A stretch of 64,000 nt of DNA from assembly GCA_025201345.1 (NCBI GenBank), contig JAIXMG010000001.1, forward strand, positions 62,001 through 126,000, written 5' to 3'. Position numbers and translations under genes: made by a program. The first letter of the stretch is position 1, and each line of letters starts with the position of its first letter. Below the pieces are notes generated by a model, which saw nothing but the letters and a program-made list of their open reading frames with translations, searched no databases and had not been told where the DNA came from. Shown in pieces: positions 23,063 through 35,631 of the stretch. Source of the DNA: Thamnidium elegans. Taxonomy: Eukaryota > Mucoromycota > Mucoromycetes > Mucorales > Mucoraceae.

Positions 23063-23782
23063 TCGATGTGCCTTTTCAGAAATCATCCTATCAAGTAAGC
23101 TAAAAAAAATTTGCAATCATCTCTCTCTCTCTCTCTCTTTTTTTCTCAATAATCAAATGCACACATAAGCTCTCTTATTTCTTTCAAAATCACATCGATC
23201 TAGTTATGAAGATGATTCACGTTTTTATTACCAGTACAATTATTTTTCCTATTGGCATCACAATTGATGTATTTATTGTTTCTTTTTTTTTTTTAAAAAA
23301 AAAAAGAAAGCGGTGCTTATCACTTATTATTCAAATCGCAAGGCACAAAAGCGATGTCGATCCTTGGTGGCATCAATCAACGAGTAGATGCTAGGGTGGG
23401 GTGTCGTTTCGTTTCCCAAGACTCTCCATCATTCACAGGTCTACACAGCCGCCAAAATGCTTCGGTTATCATCAACAGCGTGCGAATATTCTTCAAATTG
23501 ACAAAGGAAACCAATTCTTCCAAGGAGCGGGGAAACATGAGTTGACCAATCTCTTGCATGAGATACATTCCATCGTGATTCGTTCGATTGCAATTCTAAT
23601 CTTTTTTGTCGATGCAATATGTCCACCAAAGATGATTTGAATAGCTGTCCTAAGAAAAATGAAAATATGATTAGCATTTTTTTGAATGTGATTTGTCGTT
23701 TGTATGCATGTATATGTGTATTGAGCTGTCTGGAAAACCGTTTCTGTGCTTCAAACTCTGACGAGTCATCTGACAAAGAATG

Positions 23783-23963
23783 GTATCATGAGCGTTCAGT
23801 TGTTGCTCCTTGCGGAGACTAAACATACTAATCCCAAGCATTCCAAACACATAAAAGAACCTCGTTCCATGCTTCGACTTGTAGAAGTCAGCAGACAGGG
23901 AGGAGTATCATGAGCTTTCGGTATGGCTTTCAAGAAGTGACCAACGTACTAATCCCAAGCATC
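23783..23963. repeat. Pair of imperfect direct repeats, about 60 bp
   Basis: Both copies begin GTATCATGAGC and end TACTAATCCCAAGCAT, with a diverged middle (23783-23842 and 23904-23963). The offset is about 121 bp. The repeats lie in the decayed region and have no assigned function. Confidence 0.6.
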
Positions 23964-24660
23964 TTTCATGCTGCTCAACTAACCAGATGAGAAATGCAAA
24001 AAAGATAATTTTTTTTTTGTAAACTAATCTTAATTTGCTCATACCAATTGAGCAATTTTGGGCTCTAGTTAAAAACCCCAACCAAACACACCAAAAGTTC
24101 GACCTTTGAAGCCGCAATACGACTGACAACAATAATATACCACAATGATTAAATAAACTGATAAAAAAAATAAAATAATTATGCTGTTCTTTTTTTCTTC
24201 CTTTTTTCCCTCCAAACGTTAGAATATATTATACTTTAACTGATGGTTATTTATGTAATAATGGTTTCTCGGTATGAAATGATTACTTTCTGCTGATAGA
24301 CTTTTTCTCCTGGTTGATTTCTCTACTATTATAATTCTGCCGCTGAATTTGGGTGGTGTAACGGTATACTTGAACTAAGGACTGGTCCTCGATAAGACTT
24401 TCCTCGCTGGTAAATGTCGCCAATTGCTAGTAAAAGTCTTTTCCAGTTTGGCCACTGCCATTATCAACTACGATCACAAATTCAAATGAGTCTAAAAAGC
24501 ATTACAAATCGTTGTTCAATTAGAACCACTTACAATTAATACAATCATCTTATTTCGGTTCTCGAGGACTAAAGCTTATGATAATGTTCTGAAGAATGAA
24601 GTATGTATTGATTTACCTACATATAAATGAATTCAAATTAACGTTTTCTTTGTTTTTATA

Positions 24661-25400
24661 GAAGAAACTGTCTTTTACTCGAAGCAAAAAGACGGTTAAG
24701 ACATATGATGCTCTTGAATTGAAGATTTTAGCAGATAGTCAACCTTCTGCCGCTGAAGTACTTATGGCTGTAGATGATAAACAAAATGACGCTACTGATA
24801 TTTCGGTTGCTGTTATAAGGAATGAAATATTCAAGAATCACAATAATGCTGTTACCGAGGTCAACGCTAGGGAGCGTCTTTCAGATATTATTGGCGCAGT
24901 AATAAAGAGATTTCTCTTAATTTGCAATCGTATTATGCCTAAAGAAAACTGGTCCATGTTAGCATACCAATAACCGTTCATTTTAATAGCCAGTGATATT
25001 ATGCGAGTATCAGAATACATCAAGTATTGTATCAGTGCTACTCCATCGACTATGCCAGGAAAACCGAATGCTTTATTTCTTGATACTCCTTCTGTATTTT
25101 CCTTTTTCAGTTCCAAAAAGATTAAGAAGGACAACGTCAGATTAAATATTTGCAACTTCAGTAATCAAAAAATTGTGTCTAAAGAAGTTGCCACTGGAAA
25201 CAAATACGTAGTTTTTAGCTCGTTTTTCGATATCCAACGAATTAAAAAAAAAAAAAAAAGCAAAATCTTGTGGGCAAACCTTTGCTCATAATATGACGGT
25301 TCTGCCTGGCTTAAAAAATGGTGTATCTAATTGGAAGACTCGGAAAAATAATACTTCATCTGCGTCAGTTATTCTAGCAAACGATGTGTTTCAAGCAAAC
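24661..25400 (+). pseudogene. Unidentified decayed coding region
   Basis: Protein-like sequence appears in one frame at about 24661-24973 (KKLSFTRSKKTVKTYDALEL, then QPSAAEVLMAVDDKQNDATD). It continues after a stop in another frame at 25001-25291 (GKPNALFLDTPSVFSFF) and again near 25300-25400 (GLKNGVSNWKTRKNNTSSAS). The pieces look like one ancestral protein broken by stops and frameshifts. I cannot name the family. A mobile-element ORF is the likeliest source given the neighbouring transposase. Confidence 0.4.
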
Positions 25401-25620
25401 TGACAAGTACAACAAATCACTGAAGGAAACCAGACCGTTTTTCTTGATGAAATAAAGACCTTAGATCGTAGATATAAAAGGAAAATAACCCAATGCTATT
25501 TATTTTTGTTAAAACCGTCACTGACCTGAGTTTAAGAATCAATGCAGTCTATGGCAACTTTACTCAAGAACCTTTTATCTGTTTAACGAAAAATAAATAA
25601 ATAAAAAGTTGGTAAAGGAG

Positions 25621-28239
25621 ATGAGCTCATCTAATAATCCTTTTTATGAACTTGGTTCTGATATTAAAGGTTTATTAACCATTGAAACTTTTCGAGTAAG
25701 AAAAAAAAAAAAGAAAAAGAGAGAAGCTACCATTACAATAATATAACTCAACTAAAAATAAAATACTCATCTTTTTTTTTTTTTTAGGAAAACGTTTCTA
25801 CTACAGACTTTATTGAACAAATCTCGGCAAGTGTCATTGAGCAATCAAAATCTGTTGGCGGAAATGGTAACAATTTACTAGTACAAAACAGATGAATCCT
25901 AACTTTTCATTCCAGCTGCTTTTGACTCAAAACCTTTTATCCGTACCTTTGAAAGTGTGTTGGAAGAACTTCAACATTTAAAAACACGTGTACAAGAACA
26001 GTGTAATGAGTTGGAAAACAGCACACAATCTGCAGAGTTGGAATATAAAAGAAATATTACTGATCTTCACGGAGCTTTTGATGTAAGATGAGGGAAAATA
26101 CACCTTGTACTTTTGACGTTGTTGGTACACGCATAGCTTACATTTCTTTTGATTTCATAGGACGTTTATCGTTCTTACGATAGTTTAGAAACTAGAATTG
26201 GTGATGTTGGTAAGACAGCCATTCGAATTGGTGAACAATTGGAAACGATCGATAAAGAACGATCAAAGGCATCAGAAAGTCGTGATATTATTGAATATTT
26301 TATGGAATTTCAAGATGGTAATACTGAAAGATTGGATTCATTAAGACAAGGTGGCGAGGAAGGGCAGTTAAAAGTAGGATATGATTAGTATACATGTAGA
26401 AAATACTATTTTGTTAATATAGTATTTAATAATAGACCGCAATTATTGGTAGAAGATTAAGTGCTGTAGCTAAAGAAGTGGATAATGATAAAGCGGCTAC
26501 AGTTGCTATTGAAAAGTTTTGCGAAAGCTTCGAAAAAGAAATTTTAGAAGAGTTTGACAAAGCATATGAGGAAGGCGATCCACGTGTAATGGCAGTAAGT
26601 GTTAATTATATATATATCTATGTATGTATGTATATAAAGAGGAGAAAAGTTGACCGTGTAAAAAATAAAAAATAGCACTGTGCCAAGGTTTTATTTGAAT
26701 TTAACGGAGGTGCTTCATGCGTACAAATTTACGTTAATCAACATGAATTTTTTATGTCTAATATGAAGATTGAGGAGATGGATAATGTAAGAGATTCAGA
26801 AGAGTAAGTAAATGATAAAATTAGTTGGTTCCTGAATATATTTTATTCACTAATGCATTCTAGTAATGCCGATCTGTCAAACCCCAACTTATTACCACCT
26901 GAAGTAGATACAAGTTTAGTTAAACTCTATGACGATATTCGTATTACAGTAAGACGTGAAGCTGGAATTATTTCTAGTGTATTTCCTCAACCAGCTACAG
27001 TTATGCAAGTCTTATTGCAGAGAATTTTTGCACAATCGGTAAACAATAACACTCTTTATATATATATGTTGTACAACTAACGTAATTTTAAAATATCTAG
27101 ATTCAAGACCATATTGAACTTTTATTATCCAAATCTAAAAAATATTCTCATTTAGCCTATTTGCGTACATTAGCTTCAACGCATGCTGAAACTAAAAGAT
27201 TAATCGAAAACTTGAAGTTTTATTGTGATAAAGAAGCTTCTTTAAAGGATGCTGTTGATGCTAATGGCCTAGTTACTTCTGCTTCTCCAGATGAAACATT
27301 AGATAGGTGCATGGATGACTTATTTGTACCTTATACTGAAGGAGATCGTTATTTGAAAAAAGAAATAGAATCATTGCATGAGTTATTTGGTAAGATCGTT
27401 TCGGAATTCCTTAGTGCTATGGTAAATTATATTGTTACATTTTTTTTTTTTTTTAAAAAAAAAGACATGTATTTATATATTTGTATACAAATATAGCAAC
27501 GTAGAAAAATGACATCTACTCGTAACCAATCAGTTTTAACACGTACATTGAATCAAATTTCATCTTCTACATCTACTGGCAACATTCTTTCTCCTTCTGT
27601 ATCATCACCTGCAGTCAATGAATTATCTAATTCGCCAATTTCCGGTACAAACCCCTTTGAGAAAAATACACGTGGTGTCAGTCCAAATATTGTGACTGTG
27701 GACGAGAGCGGATTCACGTTATTGTCATCAGATGCAATTATGCGTATTCTCAATATTCATGCTGAAGCAGTTATTCGTTGTGTAGAACTAGAAGATTCTC
27801 AAGAATTGTAAGAATTACAATATATATTATTTTTGTGACCCTAACACCCATTTTATTTTTTTATTTTTTATATATATAATTATTTAGACTATCATCATTA
27901 AGAAGAATATATAATGTATTAGTCGATTTTATAGGTCAAAAATATTTAGATATTGCTATGGACGAGTAAGGCTTTTTTTTTTTTTTTTTTTTTTTTTTTT
28001 GTTATAAAAGAATAAGAGCTAAAGTTTCTTTTTAATTAATTTGTACCACTTTAATTATATAGGACGCTTGATGATCTAACAAATAACAAAGAACCTGAAT
28101 TATCATGCTTCCCTGTAATCAAGTCAGCTACTGACATTACTCAACTTATGCAAAAGCATTTTGAATCAGCAGTGGTAAATAGAACACGTACACATTTTTT
28201 TTTAAAAAGAAAAATAATAGTTTAATTAATCTGCCAAGA

Positions 28240-28273
<34 letters not shown>

Positions 28274-29207
28274 TTACCGCTTGTCATAAGTATACCTTCT
28301 ACTCACAGAGACATGCTCACGTTGAAGAACGTATTTATGGCTACCTTAGAACGTAAAATTAATATTGTACTCCAAAAGTCAATTGAAGGTATTACATATT
28401 GGCTTAGTGAGTTGCTTGTACGTCAAAAAAAGAACGATTTTAAACCCAAAGATGAAGAAGTAGCTATGATGAGTATGGGTACTCAGCCCTGTATGCAATG
28501 CGTCGATTTTATCGCAAGAGTATATAGATCTGCTTCTACTGCACTTCAAGGTAAAAATTTTGAAGCCTTTTTAAGACGTATAGGAAATGCATTTCACTCG
28601 TAAGTATTTTTTATTTATGTATGTGATTACTTTAGAGTTTAACAATATATTTTTGTGATACTTAGAATGCTGTTAGAGCACTTTAAGAAATTTTTGGTAA
28701 CTCCAACCGGTGGTCTATTGGTCACAAAGTACATTATTATTATATCTTTTCTAGACTAAACTCACACTAAAATGTTACCATTATTTGTATAATAGAGATA
28801 TTGCCAAATATCAAGAAGCTATTAGAATGTTCAAGTTACCTGGTCTTGATGAACGATTTGAAATGCTTCGACAATTGGGTAATATCTTTGTAGTTAAACC
28901 AGAAATTCTTAAATCTATTCTATCTGAAGGATATTTAGCAAGATTGGATCCATCTGTACTATATCCCTACCTTGAAAAGAGAATAGATTTTAAGTCTGCC
29001 AAATTAGATCGTTTATTAGGCATTACAATGGATGATACTGCAGGAGGTCCTTCTACAGACAATCCTAATCAACGTGAAACTTCCAAAAGCAGTAAAGGAA
29101 AATCTCAAAGAAGATCATTATTCGTAAACGATAATGAGGTTTTGAAAGACATAATGAAAAACTATACTCATAATCGCGATTTTTTGGCCGCTTTTAATTT
29201 ATCGTAA
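25621..29207 (+). CDS. SEC10: Exocyst complex subunit Sec10
   Basis: Tethers secretory vesicles to the plasma membrane as part of the octameric exocyst. Fourteen exons join in phase: 25621-25695, 25788-25866, 25919-26082, 26161-26373, 26436-26594, 26676-26803, 26864-27038, 27101-27421, 27497-27807, 27888-27965, 28063-28174, 28274-28599, 28666-28728 and 28796-29207, giving 871 residues. Sec10 hallmarks include FDSKPFIRTFESVLEELQHL, the coiled coil, GKTAIRIGEQLETIDKER with SRDIIEYFMEF, and the helical C-terminal repeats (YQEAIRMFKLPGLDERFEML). A Ser/Thr-rich insert (SVLTRTLNQISSSTSTG and following) interrupts the middle, and a short Ser/Lys-rich insert lies near the end. Poly-T runs of about 27-31 nt precede the acceptors of exons 11 and 12. 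Confidence 0.93.
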
Positions 29208-30229
29208 CTAAATTTTACCCGAGAAAAAAAACCTTTTTTGTTTTTTTTTGCACCCCTTCTTTTTTTAAAAAACTAATATATATATAAAAATTTTTTTTTG
29301 TTACATAATGAAATTCCCCAATGGAATGTGTTTAATATGAGTTTTCCTTTATATATTCATATACAATTATTAACAATTTTTTTTTTGTTTTTTACAAGTT
29401 TCCTTTTTCAATCCCTGGTGCAATTTCGGTTAGTTCCTATTTTATATGGTGCCACTGGCTCATTTATTTAAAATTATTATCGGAGAAAGAGTATCTTTTT
29501 TACGCAGACTAAAAATTTATGATGTAATAAAAAAAAAAGTAAATACACTATATTTATTTATGTAATGATATCGTATATATGTATCTGCCCTGTCCCTTAA
29601 ACTTCTATTTATTAATAAATATACTCCGTTTATAACAAAATCGTGCCGGTTTTTTTTTTAGAAAAAAAAAAAACGAGTATTATAACGGCGGGTCAGGCCA
29701 ATGGAATAACAATAATAAAAAAAGAGTATTCTTTTTTTTCTATGTAACCTAGGTTACTGATATGAGAACGGCGCAGATGCTACACAAAAACCTTGAAGAA
29801 CCGACGAACAATTAATAAATGAATAGTAAAAAGTTATAAACCAGGAAAGGATAATTTATAATAATTATAAAATAAATCAACTTTTTATTTTAGGTTATTC
29901 TAATTGATCTGGTTAATTTTCATTAGAGTGAGTGGAATAATTTAATCAAGTACCAAGAAATGTCAAGTAATACAAGGAAGAAAAAAGATCGACGAGATTA
30001 ATTTAAAACCCGGTGTTATGTGCTCAAATCTGTCTTAGTTAAAAAAAACAGATCTTCCATTCGTTCTAAACAGCGTGTAGTATAAAGTTAATTCACTAGT
30101 GCTTTTTTCCTTTTTTTTCTCTTTCTCTTTTTTTTTCCTTTTTACTTTTTTTTTTCTTTTTTTTTTTTTCCTTAATTATTATTATTATATCTGTATACAT
30201 ATATAAAAGTATTTTAGAAGAAACAAAAA
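29208..30229. promoter_or_regulatory. Intergenic region between SEC10 and the Cas1-like gene
   Basis: About 1 kb without a gene. The right end is a long pyrimidine tract (about 30103-30172), then TATATAAAA at 30200-30208, close to the ATG at 30230. The left part is AT-rich, with poly-T runs that may serve SEC10 3'-end formation. Confidence 0.4.
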
Positions 30230-31318
30230 ATGGCAGGTTCCCAAACTACGGCAAATAATAAATCGTTAAAGACCGGTATTCATATACTGATCTCGGCACT
30301 TCTCGCATTATTACTAAGTTTTTCTATACTACGATATATTACTGGTACAATTTTTTTTTTATTTTTATATATGCAGTTCAATTTAAGAAGTCCTAACTTT
30401 CTCTTCTTTTTTTTTTAATAAAAAAATCTAGAACCTCAAGATAATGATCGATGTCATGGTATGCTAAATCAAGGTAAATGGATGACAGAAGAATATAAAG
30501 AATGGCAACCTTCTGGTTGTTTGGCCAAAAAATACGGAACACAGGATATTAGTCACTGTATCGGCCACTCAAAAGTGATTTATATTGGAGATTCAATCAT
30601 GAGAGAACAGTACTATTCTATGGCAGAATTCTTGGGACTAACTAAACCTAGTAGGCAACAGATACACGAAGATCAAACTACTTACTCAAAAAAGCATGAT
30701 GTAACATTTGAAATGTGGTGGGATCCTTACCTCAATACTTCCAAAACAATTGATTTATTAAAAGGAAAATCAAAAACTAAACCTAGTATTCTTATTATGG
30801 GTTCTGGTGTTTGGTATATGAGACGTACTGGTGCCAATTACTTAAGCGGGTGGAAAGAAGCAATTGATCGAATCTTTGATGGTGCCAGTCAGCATACTAT
30901 TGCTGACAGAATCTTATTATCTCCCGTCGAAATCGTTCAACGCGATTTATTAAGTAAAGAAAGAATTAATACACTCACTCATGATAAAATCACCATTATG
31001 AATAATTATTTAAAAGAGAGAGAAAATACTCTTTACAATCCCGTTACACCTTTGGTAGTACCATTTGTTTGGAACGAAATAGTGATCTCCTCCAAGAATC
31101 AAACTTTAGACGGACTTCATTTCTTGGAACCAGTAACAAGAGCTCAAGCACAACTGGCGTTAAATTATCGCTGTAACGAACAACTTGCCCCAAAGACTTT
31201 TCCAATGGATACAACATGTTGTTTTACCTATCCTACTCCAGTATGGTACCAGTCTACTATCTTTTTATTCTTTTTAATTTTCGTACCCATTGGCTTCTTT
31301 GTTTTATACTCTTCATCA

Positions 31319-31353
<35 letters not shown>

Positions 31354-32980
31354 AAGCCCAAGCAAAAACTAATTCTTAGCTATAGATCAAATTATTAGAT
31401 GTTTAAGTCTAGTTTTCCCTTCAAGTTACGAGACTTTAATTGCACTCTTTATTTTTGGATTATCTTTAATCTACATGTACTTGGGTGATCGTAGTCAATT
31501 ATTTGGGAAAATATACAAACAATTCAATGTATCGACATTTTCCTCCTTGATGATGATCATGGTTGTTCTTGGCGCCGCCACAGTAAAATCAAATCACGAT
31601 CAAAATAAAGATGCCGGTTTTTTGAACAGAGACCAAACAGACGAATGGAAGGGTTGGATGCAGCTTATTATTCTTATTTATCATTTTATCGGCGCATCTC
31701 GTATACCTGGTATTTACAATCCTGTACGCGTCTTAGTTGCAGCTTACTTGTTTCAAACTGGTTATGGCCATTTCTTCTTCTTTTATAAAAAGGCTGATTT
31801 TGGTGCTGCTCGCGTTTTAAATGTCATGGTCCGCTTGAATATGTTAACTTGTGTATTGGCATATACCATGAAAACCGATTACTTGTTTTATTATTTCTCT
31901 CCTTTGGTTAGTTTTTGGTTTGGTGTCATTTGGATCACTATGAGAATTATGTCTCGTTATAACAAGAAGGCTGCCTTCCTTTTAACTAAAATGGCTGTAA
32001 TGGCTATTTTGACCGGTTTTATTATCCATTATCCTGGTATACTCGAAGCTGTATTTAACGCCCTATCCTTTTTATTCAAAATTAAGTGGGATGTAGTTGA
32101 ATGGCGTTTCCGACTTTCACTTGATGCCTGGATTGTCTATATCGGTATGTTATGTGCTTATGCTACGATTCAATTGGGTGAATACAAGATCTCCCAAAAC
32201 CACCCTTCTATTTGGAAAGTGGCCAAGGTGTTTGCCTTAATTCTTTCTGCTGTTAGTATGGTTGGTTTCTTTATTTTTGAATTAACTCAAAGCAAGACCT
32301 CATACACTGTATACCACCCTTACATCTCGTGGATTCCTATCCTTTCCTTTGTCATTATCCGTAACTTTTCTCGAAGGGGACGTAATACCTATTCACGTTT
32401 CTTTGCATTTATCGGTAAAATCTCACTTGAAACATTTATTGGTCAATTCCATATGTGGTTGGCAGCAGATACCAAAGCTCTTTTGGTTGTACTCCCTAAT
32501 GCTAGCTGGGTTGTCAAATCTAGTATTGGATGGTGGATCAATTTGTTGGTTTCGAGTCTCGTCTTCGTTTTTATCTGCTATCATTTAAGCCAGGCTACTG
32601 GTACTCTTACGCGCTGGATTTGTTCTGGTGCACAAAAATCACAGTCTACGGCCGCAGCTGCAGGTCCCACCACAACCAAAACAACAACAAACAACGCTGA
32701 CTCTGTACCTTTATTACCAACAAACAGTAAAGATGAAGGAGACGACAGTAGTAGTTCATCTAGTTTAAATGATAAGCCCGTACAAGGTGGACCAGCTAAA
32801 CTTATGGTTGAGAGAGATAGTGAAGATTCCGTCATCGACATTGATAGTCCTTGGGACGATAGCTTATACGAAAAGCCAGTCTGGTATAAAACTATGTATC
32901 ATAGTATAGTTCAAAACTACTGGATTCGGTCTATGATTTATTTGATTTTGATGGGAGTTGTAAATCGATTCTGTGTATAA
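30230..32980 (+). CDS. Cas1p/CASD1-like O-acetyltransferase, multi-pass Golgi membrane protein
   Basis: Homologues O-acetylate glycans: Cryptococcus Cas1p acts on capsule glucuronoxylomannan and animal CASD1 on sialic acid. Exons 30230-30344, 30432-31319 and 31380-32980 give 867 residues. After an N-terminal anchor (HILISALLALLLSFSIL) comes a lumenal SGNH/PC-esterase domain with the nucleophile block GDSIMREQYY and the DGLHFLEP block carrying the D-x-x-H pair. A membrane segment (FLFFLIFVPIGFFVLY) leads into the multi-TM acyltransferase part (MYLGDRSQLFGK, FIGASRIPGIYNPVRVLVAAYLF, LETFIGQFHMWLAADTK). The C-terminal region has a Thr/Ser-rich cytosolic insert and a last hydrophobic segment. The second intron contains a 30-nt poly-A. 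The substrate in this fungus is unknown; a cell-wall polymer is likely. Confidence 0.92.
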
Positions 32981-34668
32981 ACTTTCTCCTTATATTTCAA
33001 CACATGTTTATATTATACCCATATTAGATTAAAAAGCTTTTTTTTAATAAAAAAAAACACAAAGTTGTCAAACAACTTCTTTTTACTTTCAAGTAAGACA
33101 AGAACTTTATTTCGTGTAAAAAGAGCGGTCTATATCATCATACCTCGGCATAAGTGTTCCATTGTATTTCTAGATACAGAAAAAAAAAAGGATTGTCGAG
33201 ACCTTTCATCTAGTTAAAATTACTTAGAATGGAGAAACCGACATTTTTTTCCTAAAAAAAAAAGAAGGTACGAGCTTTAACCCAATTTTCGTTACGGAAC
33301 CTCATATCTCATCATCTCCTAGTTTCAGAAAAAAAACAGATGGCGATTTTTTAATCTCTTACACGAAAATAATAAATAATAAAGGAGAACCTTATATATA
33401 TAGACAATTGTGTTCTAACAGTTTCATCAAACACTTTCTCCACAAGATCAATTTTAGAATCCTACAGTTGTACAAACAGAAAAAAGAAAGATGCTAAACT
33501 CTGACACTTTGGTAATGACATGTTGCTCCAGCCTAACTTATATGCGGCACTTTTTTTTTTATTTTATTTTTATAGGATTTATCAGGTAAACTTTATTTTT
33601 TTTATATATGCAAAAAAAAAAGAAAAGAGTAGATTTACTTTTAAGTTATAAAATAAGTATACCTTCCGTTAATCACCGGGTCGAATGCAAAAGTGAAAAA
33701 TAATAATATTAACCACCTAATTATGAAGCACTTTTTTTTAAAAAAAATTCCCAACGATGCAGTAAAGTAACACCACACTTAATAGCAAGCCTTATATATA
33801 AAGAGATCTTTTCACCGCAGTTTTATTCCAACTAGTAACTACATAACGCCTTTTTTTTAAGGCTAATACTGCTATTGACAAAGAGATCTATACAATACGT
33901 AATTAAAAAAACAAAAAAAGAGAACCTTTTTTTTTTTAGGCTTTGTTAGCTTGAATTATATAAACACACTAACGACGTGCTTATAGTACACTGGATTAAA
34001 TTGAGTTTCCCCAACTTCCATCTTTTAACTCAGCGTTATACGAATAATTGTATTTATTATTGTGATCCATCTTTAGTTCATATTACTTTATAGGTACTAT
34101 CCCATCAGTATATATATATGTATATATGCAGTTTTTTTTCTGCCTAGCATATATGATTTTTTTTTTAACAATAGTTCAATGGCTTCGAATTTTAAGTCAT
34201 GGGGGGGACCCCAAAACGAGCGTAACGCCCTAAAAAGAGGAGTAAAAAGGGGGCACGTGACACACAGTTGGTCACAGGAACAGAAATAAATAAATAAATC
34301 TATAGACACTGGTTTTCATTAATTTGTTACTATCCTACCTGCCTAGAAGCTATTTTTATGGTTTCTTAGAAACCGAGGAGGAATAGGTTATGATGTAAAA
34401 ATAAAAAAATAGACTCAAGATATATTACTTTTTTTTTTTTTTTTTTTTTTCAGTTTTTGTTTATGTTAGATGACATGCAGTATGTCACTAATTGTAAACA
34501 AAGTGTTGTAGCTTCATCATATAATCATTACACATCATATACATCAGCAGATTTTTTTTTTAATTAGAATGAGAAAAAAAAAGTGCATGTTATCAAAAAA
34601 AAAACATACATTTAATGCTCAAGTATAAGAAAGGAAAGGCACGGACAATTTGATCCGAAGTATTAGTG

Positions 34669-34710
<42 letters not shown>

Positions 34711-35476
34711 TTTACGATAAACAACGATGTATTTTTCTAACGTTCCCTTTTTCGATATTCCGACCGTTCACTCTTTTGTTTATTTATTAATATCAAACGA
34801 AGCAGGAGTTAAACACATCAAATAGAATGCACAAATTGTTTGTATTATGATATGATTATTATATCATTAAAGTTTTTTTTTTTGTCAAAGCGCCCAAACG
34901 TACTACCTTTAAGCATTTCCCATGATCCGGATTTTAGAAATTTTTTATATAAAGTTGATTGTTTATTCTTAAAAATAGAATAGAAAGAGTATTGGTCTTT
35001 TTTTTTTTAAGCTTAGTTCTATTTGAGTTCAAGTTGTCAATGTAAAACCATATGACATTTGTATGTTGTACGCTATCCTGTCTAAAATGTCAAGATTGAG
35101 AGGTCCAACATCATTTATGTACTACAAGAAATTATTTTGGAGATCGATGTTAAAAAAAAAAAAAAAAGAATTCAAGTTTAACTATCCTCACGCATTGGGC
35201 ATTTAAAAAAAAAAGTTATGTTTGTTAATTTTTTTATTTTTTTATCAACGTATTAAAGATCTTACGTGATAAGAAAAAAAAAAAACTAATTATTAAAAGG
35301 CAACCCGATATAGGCCATACCAAAAGACAACACCTTTTTTTTTTAAATAATAACAAAAAAGCCTAAATTATCAAATTACACCGAGTATTAAAAAATGATA
35401 TAAAATGTACAACGTTTTTTATTTCTTCTTTTTTTTTTCTCTCTACACTTTTACCATTTACTTTGCAATTAAAAAA
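32981..35476. other. Long intergenic region, no supported gene
   Basis: About 2.5 kb of AT-rich DNA. It has a T-run of 38 nt (34670-34707), several other poly-T/poly-A tracts, and repeated TATA-like strings followed by pyrimidine-rich DNA (CTTATATATATAG about 33391, CTTATATATAAAG about 33791). A possible spliced mini-ORF starts at 33491 (ATGCTAAACTCT, donor before GTAATG), but it has no recognisable motif. One or more short transcripts could start here; sequence alone does not prove it. Confidence 0.35.
34670..34707 (+). repeat. Poly-T tract, 38 nt
   Basis: Uninterrupted T-run in the long intergenic region. Similar tracts occur at 37836-37875, 39546-39578, 52421-52451, 62299-62337 and, as poly-A, 48493-48537. 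Confidence 0.85.
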
Positions 35477-35631
35477 ATGACTCAATATATAAAACCATTA
35501 AATTTACAAGGCGGCCAATGGTAAGCTTTACATATATATTTCTCAATATGCTCGAGCCTAATTTTAATCTATCTAGTTCTTGGTGCGGTAAATATGGCCA
35601 TAAGCGACCAACTTGTCCTTTGCTTAAATAA
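35477..35631 (+). CDS. 32-residue CCHC zinc-knuckle micropeptide, two exons
   Basis: Exons 35477-35520 and 35577-35631 join across a 56-nt GT-AG intron and encode 32 residues. The second exon carries a complete zinc knuckle, C-x2-C-x4-H-x4-C, in CSWCGKYGHKRPTCP. The split codon (TG|T) supplies the first Cys, so the motif exists only after splicing. An AT-rich, then pyrimidine-rich leader precedes the ATG, and a TAA stop follows the knuckle after LLK. Zinc knuckles of this kind bind single-stranded nucleic acid or other proteins. No larger gene surrounds it, and upstream sequence lacks open frames. It could be a relic of a longer zinc-knuckle protein, but start, splice sites and motif are all intact. 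Confidence 0.6.

Larger units (their letters stand above)
23063..25620. other. Decayed repeat-rich region between the transposon and SEC10
   Basis: About 2.5 kb with no intact gene. A TC microsatellite occurs at about 23121-23138. Imperfect direct repeats of about 60 bp lie at 23783-23842 and 23904-23963. A longer protein-like remnant lies at about 24660-25290, listed separately. Composition is less AT-rich than in normal intergenic DNA here, which fits old mobile-element sequence. Confidence 0.45.

Noticed and set aside
33491..33660. Spliced mini-ORF starting ATGCTAAACTCT
   Set aside because: A donor and acceptor can be drawn, but the product (about 25 residues ending in poly-Lys) has no motif and no conservation evidence.
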